Shown: piece by piece, positions 51,101-60,500 of the stretch | Numbering within the stretch: position 1 is the first letter of the stretch | Layout: every line of letters begins with the position of its first letter | Assembly: GCF_031877795.1 (NCBI RefSeq) | Contig: NC_133933.1 | Coordinates: 73,115,730-73,179,729 of the forward strand | Reading direction: 5' to 3' | Origin: Strix aluco | Taxonomy: Eukaryota; Chordata; Aves; Strigiformes; Strigidae | Length of the DNA: 64,000 nucleotides | Position numbers and translations under genes: made by a program | The notes under the pieces: model-generated | What the model was told of the DNA's origin: nothing | Databases searched by the model: none | The model's input: only the letters and a program-made list of their open reading frames with translations

Positions 51101-54100
51101 GCCACCTCACTGCTGACGGCCATCCTGCAGCCTCAACCAGCTTCGCCCAGGTTGCAAGTATGGAAGTTAGGTAAGGCTTGCACACCCTCCTCCACAGCCC
51201 CGCTTTGCCAGCGCTGATCTCTGCGAGGGGCTCTGGAGAGCAGAGCTGTGATTTGGGCAGGGAGGGAGGGAGCGAGGCGGAAGCGAAACTAAACCTCCAA
51301 CTTGGAAACTTCAGTGAGCTGAATGTCAAGGAGCTGGAAAGGGACTCATGAGAAAGGTCCTTGGCATATTGCAGAAAAATGGTGAGGCTTTCGGAACAAA
51401 ATACAGCGCGCGCTCATTTTTACACCAATACATTTTTTTTCAATGCTCTTACTGCTTTTGACACTTTCCTTGTACACAGGTTGGTGTACGTGTGCATTTT
51501 TGGTCAGAATTCCCCATTTTACATGAGATTACATCCTGTATTTTTCTCAGACTTCATCTTTTCCATAGACACAGTACAAGCTGTCTCAGTGAGAGTGACT
51601 AATAGCTAAAAACTGCATGGCGCTGGGTAATTTCCAAAGGCTCTGTAGGACTTGTTTTATAATGTTTGTGGTTTTCAAGAAGTAAACAATAAAATGGGAC
51701 AAACAACTGTTGTCTCTTGCCCCTGTTTATCTAGCTCAAAATACCTCTGTCATTCCATTTTGTCACAACCCATGGAAGGGCACAGTTACAACTACTTGTT
51801 ATTAAAAGCGTATTGCAGGTGACACAAGTGATGCTCTCACCACGATTACAGTATTTAAAATTTCTTCCTAGCTTTTGTTCAGACCAGGAATGTAACAGGC
51901 CTAATATGGTGCGGTGCTTGCCACGCAGTTACCACTGACGTTCAGCAGTGGTAACTTGCAATCCTGCTCTCAAATTTTATCTTCTGTTTTTTATTTTACG
52001 ATTACAAGGAAGTCAGGCTCTTTATTTTCCGTTGGTTCCTTTTTATTGAAACGTGATGTCAGTTGCACATATCCATAGATCTTCACATACCTCCAGTAAA
52101 ACAGGAACAAGGCTAAATATTAAATCAAAGCCCAAAAACTAAAAATCAAGGTATGGAAAAGTAAATAAAAATTTAAATTGAATAGCATAAGCAAAATGCC
52201 CTTTTTTGCAGGACAGATTGTATTCTAAGGTTTTTGGTCTGTAATTTCATGACCAAGGAGCTGAACCAAAATTAGCTGGATCCTTCCAGCCTTCCCACTA
52301 AATACTTTGTCACTGAAAGACTTTGAACGTATCACTGACTTCACTAGCTCACATGACGTGGGCCCATTCCCTCTCCTAATGACCTGGTGCTAAAGAGTCA
52401 TTTTAAAACGTGGATAATCCAGACTGTCTGTTCCCTTTTCAGGAAACTGGATTGATTAGTTTGCAACTGAAATTATAGATTAAAAAAATAAAGGTTTCTT
52501 AAAGTAGGGGCAAAGGAGATGATATTTAAAGATTTAGACAGAAGGCTAATTGACATAAAGGTTTGGGGGAGTTGTGCTGCGTTTGGTTTTTTTTTTTTAA
52601 ATACGGAGTAAAGCACATTTTTAACAAAACCACTACTGGAATTCATCGAAAGAACAGAGGCAACATGAACACAGTTACCCTTAAGGGAAAAACAAGCCAA
52701 AGAATGGAAATGTTTTTCAGCCTTATAATGAATTATGTTTCTAATAGTTTCGCCACAAGAAAGCATTTTATTGAAATGCCTGCTTTGTGCCAGATCAGGA
52801 CACATATAATATTATTTTAATGAGTTTTACAAGAGAACTAACATTGCCAGATGAGATACAAAATTAAAAAAAAAAAGGGCTTACTTGTTTTTCAAAAGCA
52901 GTTGGCACAAGCCGCCTCAGCTCTGATAAACTGTTATTTATACGATCACGGCGCCTTTTCTCTATAATCTATTCCCAAAAAAACAGAACACATTAAGTTT
53001 ATAAAAAATGTTGAAGGGCAAAATCACAGCACACATGCAAACTGTCACACGGGAAGAGAATTAAACGCAACGTACCCCTCTTCTTTTCTTTCTGGCCATG
53101 ATCTGAGATGTTGTTGTTGGGGAATTCGATCGAATGACAGAGCTATTACTTTGCCTGTGAAACAATAAAAGTATGTCAGGTGTTGCACAACTTGACACTG
53201 CTCTTTGAAGACACCTTAGGTCACTGTATGAAGTATGCATAATCCCTCTCATGCCATTTTCAACGCTGCACGGTATTTTTAAAGTGAGAGAGAGACATTT
53301 CATTTTTGATTGCCCCAGCATACATTTTGAATTGACAGAACACTCTGTTGGAAATAAAGCCCCTTTCTGGAGACAGTTCACTGTCCAGTACAGCAGATTT
53401 CGTTTTCATCACATATAAAGCCCTGCCTACCAAATACCGGCTGGAGAACCCAGTCCAAAACCATGTCAACCATCTCTATATGCTGTCAGTGGTGGCAAGC
53501 ACGTGTCCGATGCCACAATGTCTGCCTGGCCTGCCAGGTTTTGACATTCCTGCCCACTGCTACACCAGTCAATAGATGCTCAAGTACAAAGCCAGCTGCC
53601 CAGCCCGGGTCTGTTGCAGCGTCCTGCATCAGGAGCAGAATTCAAAATCCATTTTTAAAACTATACTACCCATGAGTTCGAAAAGGCTTTTATTTCGTCG
53701 TGAGCGAGCAAAAACATCCAGTAGCTTTTAACACTCATTTAGCCACTGATGTGGAAGAGACGGGGCTCCAGTGCATGTGCCTCTAACCCGGCAAGCCCAG
53801 CTCTGAAGACCAGCGCTGACCCCGCGGCGGCCGCAGGCCGGCCCTGCCGCAGCGCGCACCTCGGCCCGCCCTCGGCTCCCACGCGGGGTCTGCTCAAGTT
53901 CAACTACTGTGGATCCCACAGCTCGGTTCCCACCGGTACCGATTCCCTTCGGTTGTTCGGCCTGCGCAGGAGCTATTTTCGGAAAGATCTGATTGGAAAT
54001 GGCAAATTAAGCGGAGCTAATGAACTGCAGCCTGGTGGCTCAAAGCTACTTGAGTGCTCCGCATAATTTTGAGGCTCGGGCAGCGAGACTGCGGGGCAAA

Positions 54101-54379
54101 TTCATGGGGGACTATCAACAAGCTGCGAGTTGACCTAGAGGGGGACAAAACCGTATGGCCCCCTCCGCCTCCCTCCCCCCCCCACGACGGGGCGGCCGCG
54201 TTTCCCCCTCGCTCTGCCCCATCCCGGGGCATATCCCGGTCTCCGCCTCTGCCCACGGAGACGGTGGCCCCAGGGGGCTGGGGGCGCCTCACTTACCCCG
54301 AGTAGTTGTTCTCACTCCCCACGTCTATTGTCTCGTCCATGTCGCTGTCTGAGGTAGTTTCCTCGCAAGGTCTCTTCAT
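44472..54379 (-). CDS. HEY2: HEY2: Notch-responsive bHLH-Orange transcriptional repressor (complete, 5 coding exons, 335 aa)
   Basis: Joined exons are 54379-54297, 53154-53076, 52968-52885, 50211-50130 and 45151-44472: 1008 nt, 335 residues plus stop, close to the 337 I recall for human. Every intron has GT...AG ends and phases match. The protein starts [20 protein letters not shown]. The bHLH spans about residues 48-104. Its basic part, [14 protein letters not shown], has Gly54 where Hes proteins have Pro, the mark of the Hey subfamily. An Orange domain spans about 111-160. A His-rich segment ([11 protein letters not shown]) and Ala-rich stretches follow. YRPW lies at 325-328 and TEVGAF at the C-terminus. 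Hey2 proteins dimerise, bind E-box-type DNA and recruit corepressors in the nucleus. They act downstream of Notch in heart, vessel and inner-ear development. The start is the conserved ATG at 54379; the upstream open frame is CpG-island artefact. No broken or missing key residue was seen. Confidence 0.98.
45152..50129 (-). other. HEY2: HEY2 intron 4
   Basis: A 5.0-kb intron with GT-AG ends. It contains the 14-16 bp GGGTTA-type tandem repeat near the acceptor (45246-45312). GC-richer patches at about 46.4-47.6 and 48.1-48.7 kb have no coding signature. I see no gene within it. Confidence 0.85.
45246..45312 (+). repeat. Imperfect tandem repeat with four GGGTTA hexamers, HEY2 intron 4
   Basis: Successive units taagatttgcgggt, taagatttacgggt, taagattatgggt, taatccatttatgggt and then tatgatttgc give a period of 13-16 bp. 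Each unit junction forms GGGTTA, a permutation of the vertebrate telomere unit. The repeat ends about 100 bp from the exon 5 acceptor. Confidence 0.8.
50130..50211 (-). CDS. HEY2: HEY2 coding exon 4
   Basis: Acceptor CTTATCTCAAAG|GGATCTGCC, donor GGTAAAG|GTAAGG. Its 82 nt encode the loop and helix 2 ([20 protein letters not shown]...) and end one base into codon 110. Confidence 0.97.
50212..52884 (-). other. HEY2: HEY2 intron 3
   Basis: A 2.7-kb AT-rich intron with consensus ends and no recognisable gene or mobile element. Confidence 0.85.
52885..52968 (-). CDS. HEY2: HEY2 coding exon 3
   Basis: Acceptor GGGAATAG|ATTATAG, donor AAACAA|GTAAGC. Its 84 nt (28 codons, phase 0 at both ends) encode the rest of the basic region, helix 1 and the start of the loop ([20 protein letters not shown]...). 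Confidence 0.97.
53076..53154 (-). CDS. HEY2: HEY2 coding exon 2
   Basis: Acceptor TTGTTTCACAG|GCAAAG, donor AGAGGG|GTACGT. Its 79 nt finish codon 28 and encode residues 29-54, ending in the basic region KKRRG. The string [18 protein letters not shown] is diagnostic. I recall Leu where this has Ser37 in human, a small difference outside the DNA-contacting residues. Confidence 0.96.
53155..54296 (-). other. HEY2: HEY2 intron 1
   Basis: A 1.1-kb intron. Its promoter-proximal part (53.8-54.3 kb) is CpG-rich and carries a second RBPJ-type core, TTCCCAC, at 53927-53933. Intron 2 (52969-53075) is only 107 bp. Confidence 0.85.
54297..54379 (-). CDS. HEY2: HEY2 coding exon 1
   Basis: It encodes residues 1-27 plus two bases of codon 28. 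It ends TACTCGGG|GTAAGTG, a near-consensus donor. The N-terminal segment is acidic and Ser/Thr-rich and matches the vertebrate HEY2 start. Confidence 0.96.
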
Positions 54380-54500
54380 CGTGGGCACAGGACGCGGCGC
54401 CGCTTCTAGCCGGGGTGGGGGCAGAGATAAATAAATCCGGGGGGGCTCCGGCTCGGCTCGGCTCCGCACCGTCAGCAGAGCAAACCCTCTCTGAGGCGCT

Positions 54501-54508
54501 TTCCCACG
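54501..54508 (-). promoter_or_regulatory. Candidate RBPJ (CSL) binding site upstream of HEY2
   Basis: The minus strand reads CGTGGGAA, matching the RBPJ consensus (C/T)GTGGGAA. It lies about 122-129 bp upstream of the start codon. Hey promoters are established direct Notch/RBPJ targets with sites close to the transcription start, so position and sequence both fit. Confidence 0.65.
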
Positions 54509-54953
54509 CCGCGGCACAGCCTCAAGCCCGACGGCCCGCCCCCGGCACGGCCCGCCCCGCCGGGGGTGACGGGGCGGGGGGGCCGCCCACCGCGGAGCGG
54601 CGCGGAGGAGCGGGCGGCAGCCCCGCGGGGGGCCCGGCCGCTCTCGGCCCACGGCAGGCGGGGAGCGGAGCGGAGCGGGGCGGGGGGGGCGGGCGCGGGG
54701 CTCCGGGGCAACCTCGGGGCTCGCCCTTGGCGGGGAAGAAGCGGCTTCTGGCTCCCAGCCCTCCCATGTCACCGAAGGGGGGGGCAGGGGGCGGCTCCGC
54801 TATCCCGCCCCGCATCTGGGGGGGCCTTGCTGCCCCGTAATCCGCGGGCCGGATCAACCCCCCCGCCCCATCCTGCAAAGCCGCCGGCGGTGGCGAGCAA
54901 CCCTGGGGTGCCGCGGGGTGTCTTGGAGGGCACACGAGCGCGGGTTTGAGGGT

Positions 54954-55025
54954 TGTGTAAACCCCGGGGAAGGTATAAATTCCGGGAAAGGTGTAAATCC
55001 CGGGAGAGGTGTAAATCCCGGCCCG
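54954..55025. repeat. 18-bp tandem repeat, four copies, in the HEY2 upstream island
   Basis: Units start at 54954, 54972, 54990 and 55008 and follow ggtgtaaatcccgggaga with a few changes per copy. Each holds a C/G palindrome (CCCGGG or a near match). Copy 2 contains TATAAAT (54974-54980) and TTCCGGGAA (54980-54988). The repeat sits about 580-650 bp upstream of the HEY2 ATG. Confidence 0.92.
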
Positions 55026-55660
55026 GCCGGGCGAGTGGCCCCGTTCGCCCCGTCCCGCAGGGCTCCCACGGGCGCGCCGAGGGGTAGCGGGCACTTGCAG
55101 GGACGGGAGACAAGCACGGCGATAATCCTGGCTGGAAAGGACTTGGAAGACGTTTAGCGGCTCGGTGACCGGAGGGTCTGTAGCAGGCGGGTTTTATTTT
55201 GCTTTTGTTTGGGATTACCCCCCCCCCGCCCCCGTTTGTTTGTGTTCGCTAAATCCGGCTTCCTGACAAAATCCATTCGGAGTGGTATGTTCTCCGCAGA
55301 AATTTAATCTTCCACCCTGGGTGACTGTCCCCCTCTGCCTGTCCCCGCTCCGTCCCCTTTGCCACCTTCCTGGGGACATTTTTCTCCCGCCCCTGCCGCC
55401 GGGACGCGGGCCAAGGGGGGCCGGGGGCGGTCGGCGCTGCGGCGCCGGGCACCAGCCGGGGCACCGTCGTGTTCTCCCGTCCCTCGGGCCGCGAGTGGCT
55501 CAGCAGCCCGGAGGGCTTAGAGCCGGGCGGGGCGGCGAGGGGGTGCGGGGCCGTCCCACTGGGGACCCCGCGGCCGCCCGGGGCTGCTGTTGCCCGGCCG
55601 GGGTTCCGGGGAGCGCGGCGGCAGCACCTGCCGGCGAGAGGAGGGGGCGATGGCTCCGCG

Positions 55661-57500
55661 TTCCACGCCGTTAAATCCTGCTGAAGGTACAGGTGGTTTT
55701 GGTTCCTTTGCGGCTCTTCGTGCGGAAAAGGGCCGTGGCGAAAGAGAAACCGGCGCCAGCTTTTTTTTTTTTTTTTCTTTTTCCCGCTAATACCCTCCAT
55801 CTACGCAATGATATTTGGTGGCACGTCGGGTGTTTGCGCTTGCATGTGGATGTTGCTACTATGTAAAGGAACAGCGGGATTTCATGCCTCATTGCCCCAC
55901 CGGGACATCCTTTTCACGCCCGTGTTTGCAGAGTTACTAAAAGCCTCGCGGCTGCTTAGGCACAACAGAAGCGAGCGCCCGCGGGAAAGGCAAAGGCAGT
56001 TCCCGGGAGCTTGGGACGCATTCCCCACAATGGTCCCTTTGATGGGATCTGACCAAAAAAAAGAAAAAAAAAAAACCAAACCAAAACCAAAACCCCCCCA
56101 AAGTATCCGGACCTTTCCGGAGAAGCGGAATAGCAGGAGCAGCCTGCGGCGCCCGGCTGCAATTTGAAGTACAAGCGCTTTAGAAATCTGGGAGCAGACT
56201 CAGCAGTTTTACTGCTCGGCGTGGGGTTTTCTTGATTAAAAGAAAAAAATTACCAAATCTTCCCTTCGTTGTCTGTGCTGTAGGGAGACGGGGGGGGGCT
56301 GCGAGGGCCAGGGCCAGGGCCGGGCCCGCTCCCGCCGCCTCCCGGGACCCTCGGGCCGGGCCTCCCCGGGAGCGGGCGGGGGCGACGCCCGGCCGCAGAA
56401 ATCGTCGTTCAGAGGCGGCGGGGATTTGTCTTAGTTAAAGTCCGTGTTACCTCGCCTGGGCTGCAGCTGCTCTAGATGCGCCTGCAAACACTTCCGAAAC
56501 GGAGCAACAGGCTCCAGGGTGGGTGTTGGAATCCCCGCTAAAATATTTTAATCACCCGGGGATATTGGTGCGTTTCCGAACTGTCTCGGGGTTTTGCACA
56601 GAAATCTTTAATGTCACGCGTCGGTGCCTCTGGATTTGTAACTTCTGCTCACTCTGGAAGTAGTTTGTGCTGTCTTACGGTATTTCTTTTTCCCTGGGGC
56701 GCAAGTCTCCCGTGCTTTTCTTCTACAGAAACCTGAGCTATCCTATGTTTACATGCCCGAGCAGAGCTTATGTCAGCGTCGTTTGTCGCGGATCCGGCTA
56801 CTAAATCCTCCTGGCAGCCTTGCTGAAGTCCCTCCTTCGGGAAGCTCCTAATGTCAGCAGGCAACTACTGTTTTCATTTTGCCCAGATTTGTTTTTGTTT
56901 TTTTAAGATCTACCTGCTCCTGGGGGGAGGAATTCCGGGCTTTCCCGGGAGGCAGCTGGGCAGGCAGGCCCGTGCACCCCCGCCAGCTCCCGGGCTCGCC
57001 GGCCATGGCAGGTGCGGGCTCCGTGGGGGCTCCACGGCGCCCGCGGGCAGGGCCAGCATCGCCACCCACGGCCCGGGCAGGGCTCGGCGGCGGGCCCGCC
57101 GCGCCCGGGGAGCCGCCGTTGAGGGGCGAAGCCCCTTGTTGTGCTTAGATCCCGGGTGGAAATATGTCCTTTGACTCGCGTGGCTCTTTCTCCAGTGGCC
57201 CCGTAAAGCGTGGCTCCCCGGAGCGTTTGCTGCGGAGGCTTTACTTGGCAGCAAGCAGCGTTGGCGGGCAGGCGTCTGAAGCCCGGAGCAAGGCGTTTCT
57301 CTCCCTTCCCCGGTGCTTTTTCCCTCCGAAGGCTCCCTGCCTCCCGCGGCAAGCCGCCGGCCCGGGGCAGCCCCCGCCCTCACCCTCCGCCGGCAGGGAG
57401 GGAGCCGGGCGGAGCCCCCCGGCCCGCGGAGCTCCTCGGCCCCCGCAGCCCCCCGAAGAACTTTTCCCCCGGCGGAGACAGCCCCCGGGAGGCATCTTAA
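55661..57500. other. GC-rich flank upstream of HEY2
   Basis: GC-rich blocks (about 56280-56410 and 56920-57500) alternate with ordinary sequence. The area also has a T-rich run at 55761-55774 and an A-rich run at 56055-56095. This may be an extended CpG-island shore or a promoter for a divergent non-coding transcript. No exon can be demonstrated. Confidence 0.4.
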
Positions 57501-60500
57501 AAAGGAGCGTGACCCCCTGAAGGAGCTAAAGTTTTACCCAGCAGCTCTCCTCAAGGCGAGTTAAGATTGTCCCGAGTTTCTTTACTGGGCAGAGAAGGCG
57601 CTCAGAATTTTTAGTCTTAGAGCTGGTTTTTATCCTTTACCCCCTCTTTTATCCTTTACCCCTCCTCTTAGACAAACGTTTGCATCCCGTTTCCTTCATC
57701 CAGTAAGCAGCCTCTTAGGGAGAACGGTTCTGTTACTTTTAAGTTACTTTCTCCTGTTAGGAAGCTCTAAGAACAGTAGAGAAAGACAATCCGCATTCAT
57801 GCACTACGGAAATGACCCTGTATTTTTTTTTGTGATGGATTCATCATTAACTGCCAGGAAAAGCTGAAAAACGAGCGAAAAGCCCTTCTGGCCTTTTTTT
57901 TTTTTTTTTTTTTTTTTTTCCTCTGATGTGATTGTAAGTAAAAGGTTAAGATGTTTTCTGACTAAATTCATACCAAGCCGGGATTGACAGACTGAAGAAG
58001 GAGCAGAGAACTGAGGAAACCACGTGCTACGAAGCTGAAGGAAATAATGCTCAAAAAAGGTGGCGAGACCTTAAAACGTGTGGCTTTGCCTAGACAGTGG
58101 GTGCACACGGGTGGGCGTGGATGCACGGCGTCCCACGCATTTTTGCATCGTGGAGGAGTATTTGCCTGTTAGCGGAGCTGTAGGACTCTTGCCAGTGGGT
58201 CAAAGTAGGGGCTGATCCATAGGTGGTTGCTCAGCACTACAATAACCACGTAGATGCTGATAGAATCGCACTGCCCTGAGGTGGATGTGATCACTCCAGT
58301 AGATCACTTCAGCTTATTTCAGTTTTGGGAAGTATAAAAATTGCACAGAGACTTACTGTAAGAAACTACAATTTCAAGCTGAATATGATTAAAAAACGAA
58401 AACAAAAAGTAGGAAGGAAGATGCAATGGATATTTATAGATCTTTCTCAGTGACATCTTTTAATGTTTATCATTGAGTTGCACCTCCGCAAATGTGATCT
58501 TGGCGAAGCAGTGAAGCTGACTCTCGGGTTTTTAGGCTGACTGCTGAGAAACGTAACTCCGCGTCCCCTGTGATGTGTCACGCTACTTCGCTGCTTCTGG
58601 TGCCTACAGAGGTCAATGAACGCACCCTCGGGGTCGAGTGCTTCCTCCTGGGCCCTACTCAGTAGGTGCTGCATGTTTGTCCGGTCCTCCCATTAAATGC
58701 ATGAAATGCTCTCCCTGAGAGCTGTCAGTACGTCGTAGGTGTCAGGGCAAGACAGGGAAACCTCCTCTGGCTCCCCCATAATAAAGGACCCAGGGCTGTG
58801 CCCTCTGGTGATAACGAGGGGGGCTGAGCAGCCCCCCAAGGAAGGGCTGCTGGAGAGGACAAACCCTGCAGTCGGAGAGCCTCATCCTTAACTCTTTGCA
58901 CGCTTCCTATGAGAGCTCAGGCACTCAGGACAATTAATTAAATTAACAAAAGGTGTAAATTAAAAGTGACTGTGAACTGTATTGAACCTCAATTTGCATG
59001 CTTTTATTCGCAACAGAACTGGCTGCAATTTGATTTAAATTAATTCACTTTCAGAATAAAATAACAGTGAATAGAATAAAAGCAGCTTTAGTTTTGAATG
59101 GATGTCTACACAGAATTGTTTGTGGTTTAACTAATCCACTCCAAAAATTAACTCTATTAATTTTCCTGGGCATTTCCATATAGCCTAGCTTGCTTTGTCT
59201 CTCTATTTTCGTCCCCTATCAGTAAAATGGAAATAGTAATTGCCTGCTAACGTTTTAAAGTCATTGTGTCAAAGGGTCTTGGTAACTGCAGCATTTTGCC
59301 TGATACTCGGGGTATATGTTCTGCAAAAGCCAGGTCTTGATTTCCTACACATGTGCAGAATTCTTGCCTGGTAGTGTTTTACGAGGACTGTACCCAGCTG
59401 TACATGACCACAGGAGACATGCAGCAGTGGAGAATTAGGGCCTCATTGTGCATTTTAAACTTTCACTGAACATCTCCTTGGCTTTGGCTCTGTGTTTTCT
59501 TCAAAGACTATGGGCCAAGATTTAGGAACTCTCTAACTTTAGTCATCTTAATGAACGGCTTCAGTGGTGTTAATGGGAACTAGGGCACTTTCTTTATTAA
59601 TGGAAATCAGGCCACTTAATTACCTCACAAAAATATACAGAACCTAGTCTCATGGTTTTCTGCACAACACGAATGATGAACTTCAATCTATTTTAGAGGT
59701 AGCTCTATTAAAATCCATAGAGCTGTAGCAAGAATAAAATTATCCTATTATAATGGAAGTAGAGTACTTGTAAAAATGAGCATATAAGCACAGCTTTCTC
59801 ATTGAAACTCATTTCTGTTAAAATAAATTTTCACAGTGGTGAAACATGGTTTGACTTGCTAGTAACTGTGGCAAGGATAGATAAACACATCCTGTATTGA
59901 AAATAGGGACCTTCTTGGATTTTTTTTTTTATCAAAATATGGTGGGTTTTGGACTAAAGGAATTCTTTTTTAGTTCTTTCTTCCCTGTCAATGTTCTTCA
60001 GCATTTTCCTTTCCTTCTTGAGTGTTTTCACACCAAATGGGACTTCTTTTGTGCTTTTTGGTGGCCAAAAACTGGGGAATTGTCACTATTTGAGTTTTGT
60101 TGTTGGTTAAATTTTAGAATAAAAACCAAGACACTTTCCAGAGAGTTAGGAAGAAACGAATTTTCAGGGAGCGCTAAGGAAACAGTGGTAGCGTTAGCCA
60201 AGTTTTCTTCATGAGAGAAAATAGTGTATCACCTTCAGGCTTCAAACCTAGCTGTTAATAATAAAGCACATCACCTAACGCTCTAAAAATACTCCTGTAT
60301 ATAGAGTATGCATATAATAAAAATAAGCAACCCCAGATACTCTGGCTAGATATTTTAATGAACTTCCTCAGTAACAGTAGTCTGTGAAACTCACATCCCA
60401 TAAAACTAGGTAAGTAAACAGACATGCTAAACATCCACTTGTCAGTAGAAAAAGTTATGATCTCTGGAAAACGAAAATTATTAATGAAAGCATTTTCTAA

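Larger units (their letters stand above)
54150..55660 (-). promoter_or_regulatory. HEY2: HEY2 CpG-island promoter, 5' UTR and proximal upstream region
   Basis: Dense CpG and GGGCGG sequence spans exon 1 and about 1.3 kb upstream of the start codon. No canonical TATA box in HEY2 orientation was found at an obvious spacing. ATTTATTTAT about 50-60 bases before the ATG is probably 5' UTR. Very G-rich plus-strand runs at about 54565-54585 and 54660-54705 could form G-quadruplexes. The transcription start cannot be fixed from sequence. Confidence 0.8.

Noticed and set aside
54380-54772. In-frame upstream extension of HEY2 exon 1 to an ATG at 54772
   Set aside because: The frame is open only because the 5' region is GC-rich. 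The conserved vertebrate HEY2 start is the ATG at 54379, and the extra residues are Pro/Arg/Ala-rich with no similarity to Hey proteins.
54415-55113. Several 100-190 codon frames upstream of HEY2, including one with a repeated Pro-Gly-Ile-Tyr-Thr pattern
   Set aside because: The pattern is a translation of the 18-bp tandem repeat. The frames overlap each other on both strands.
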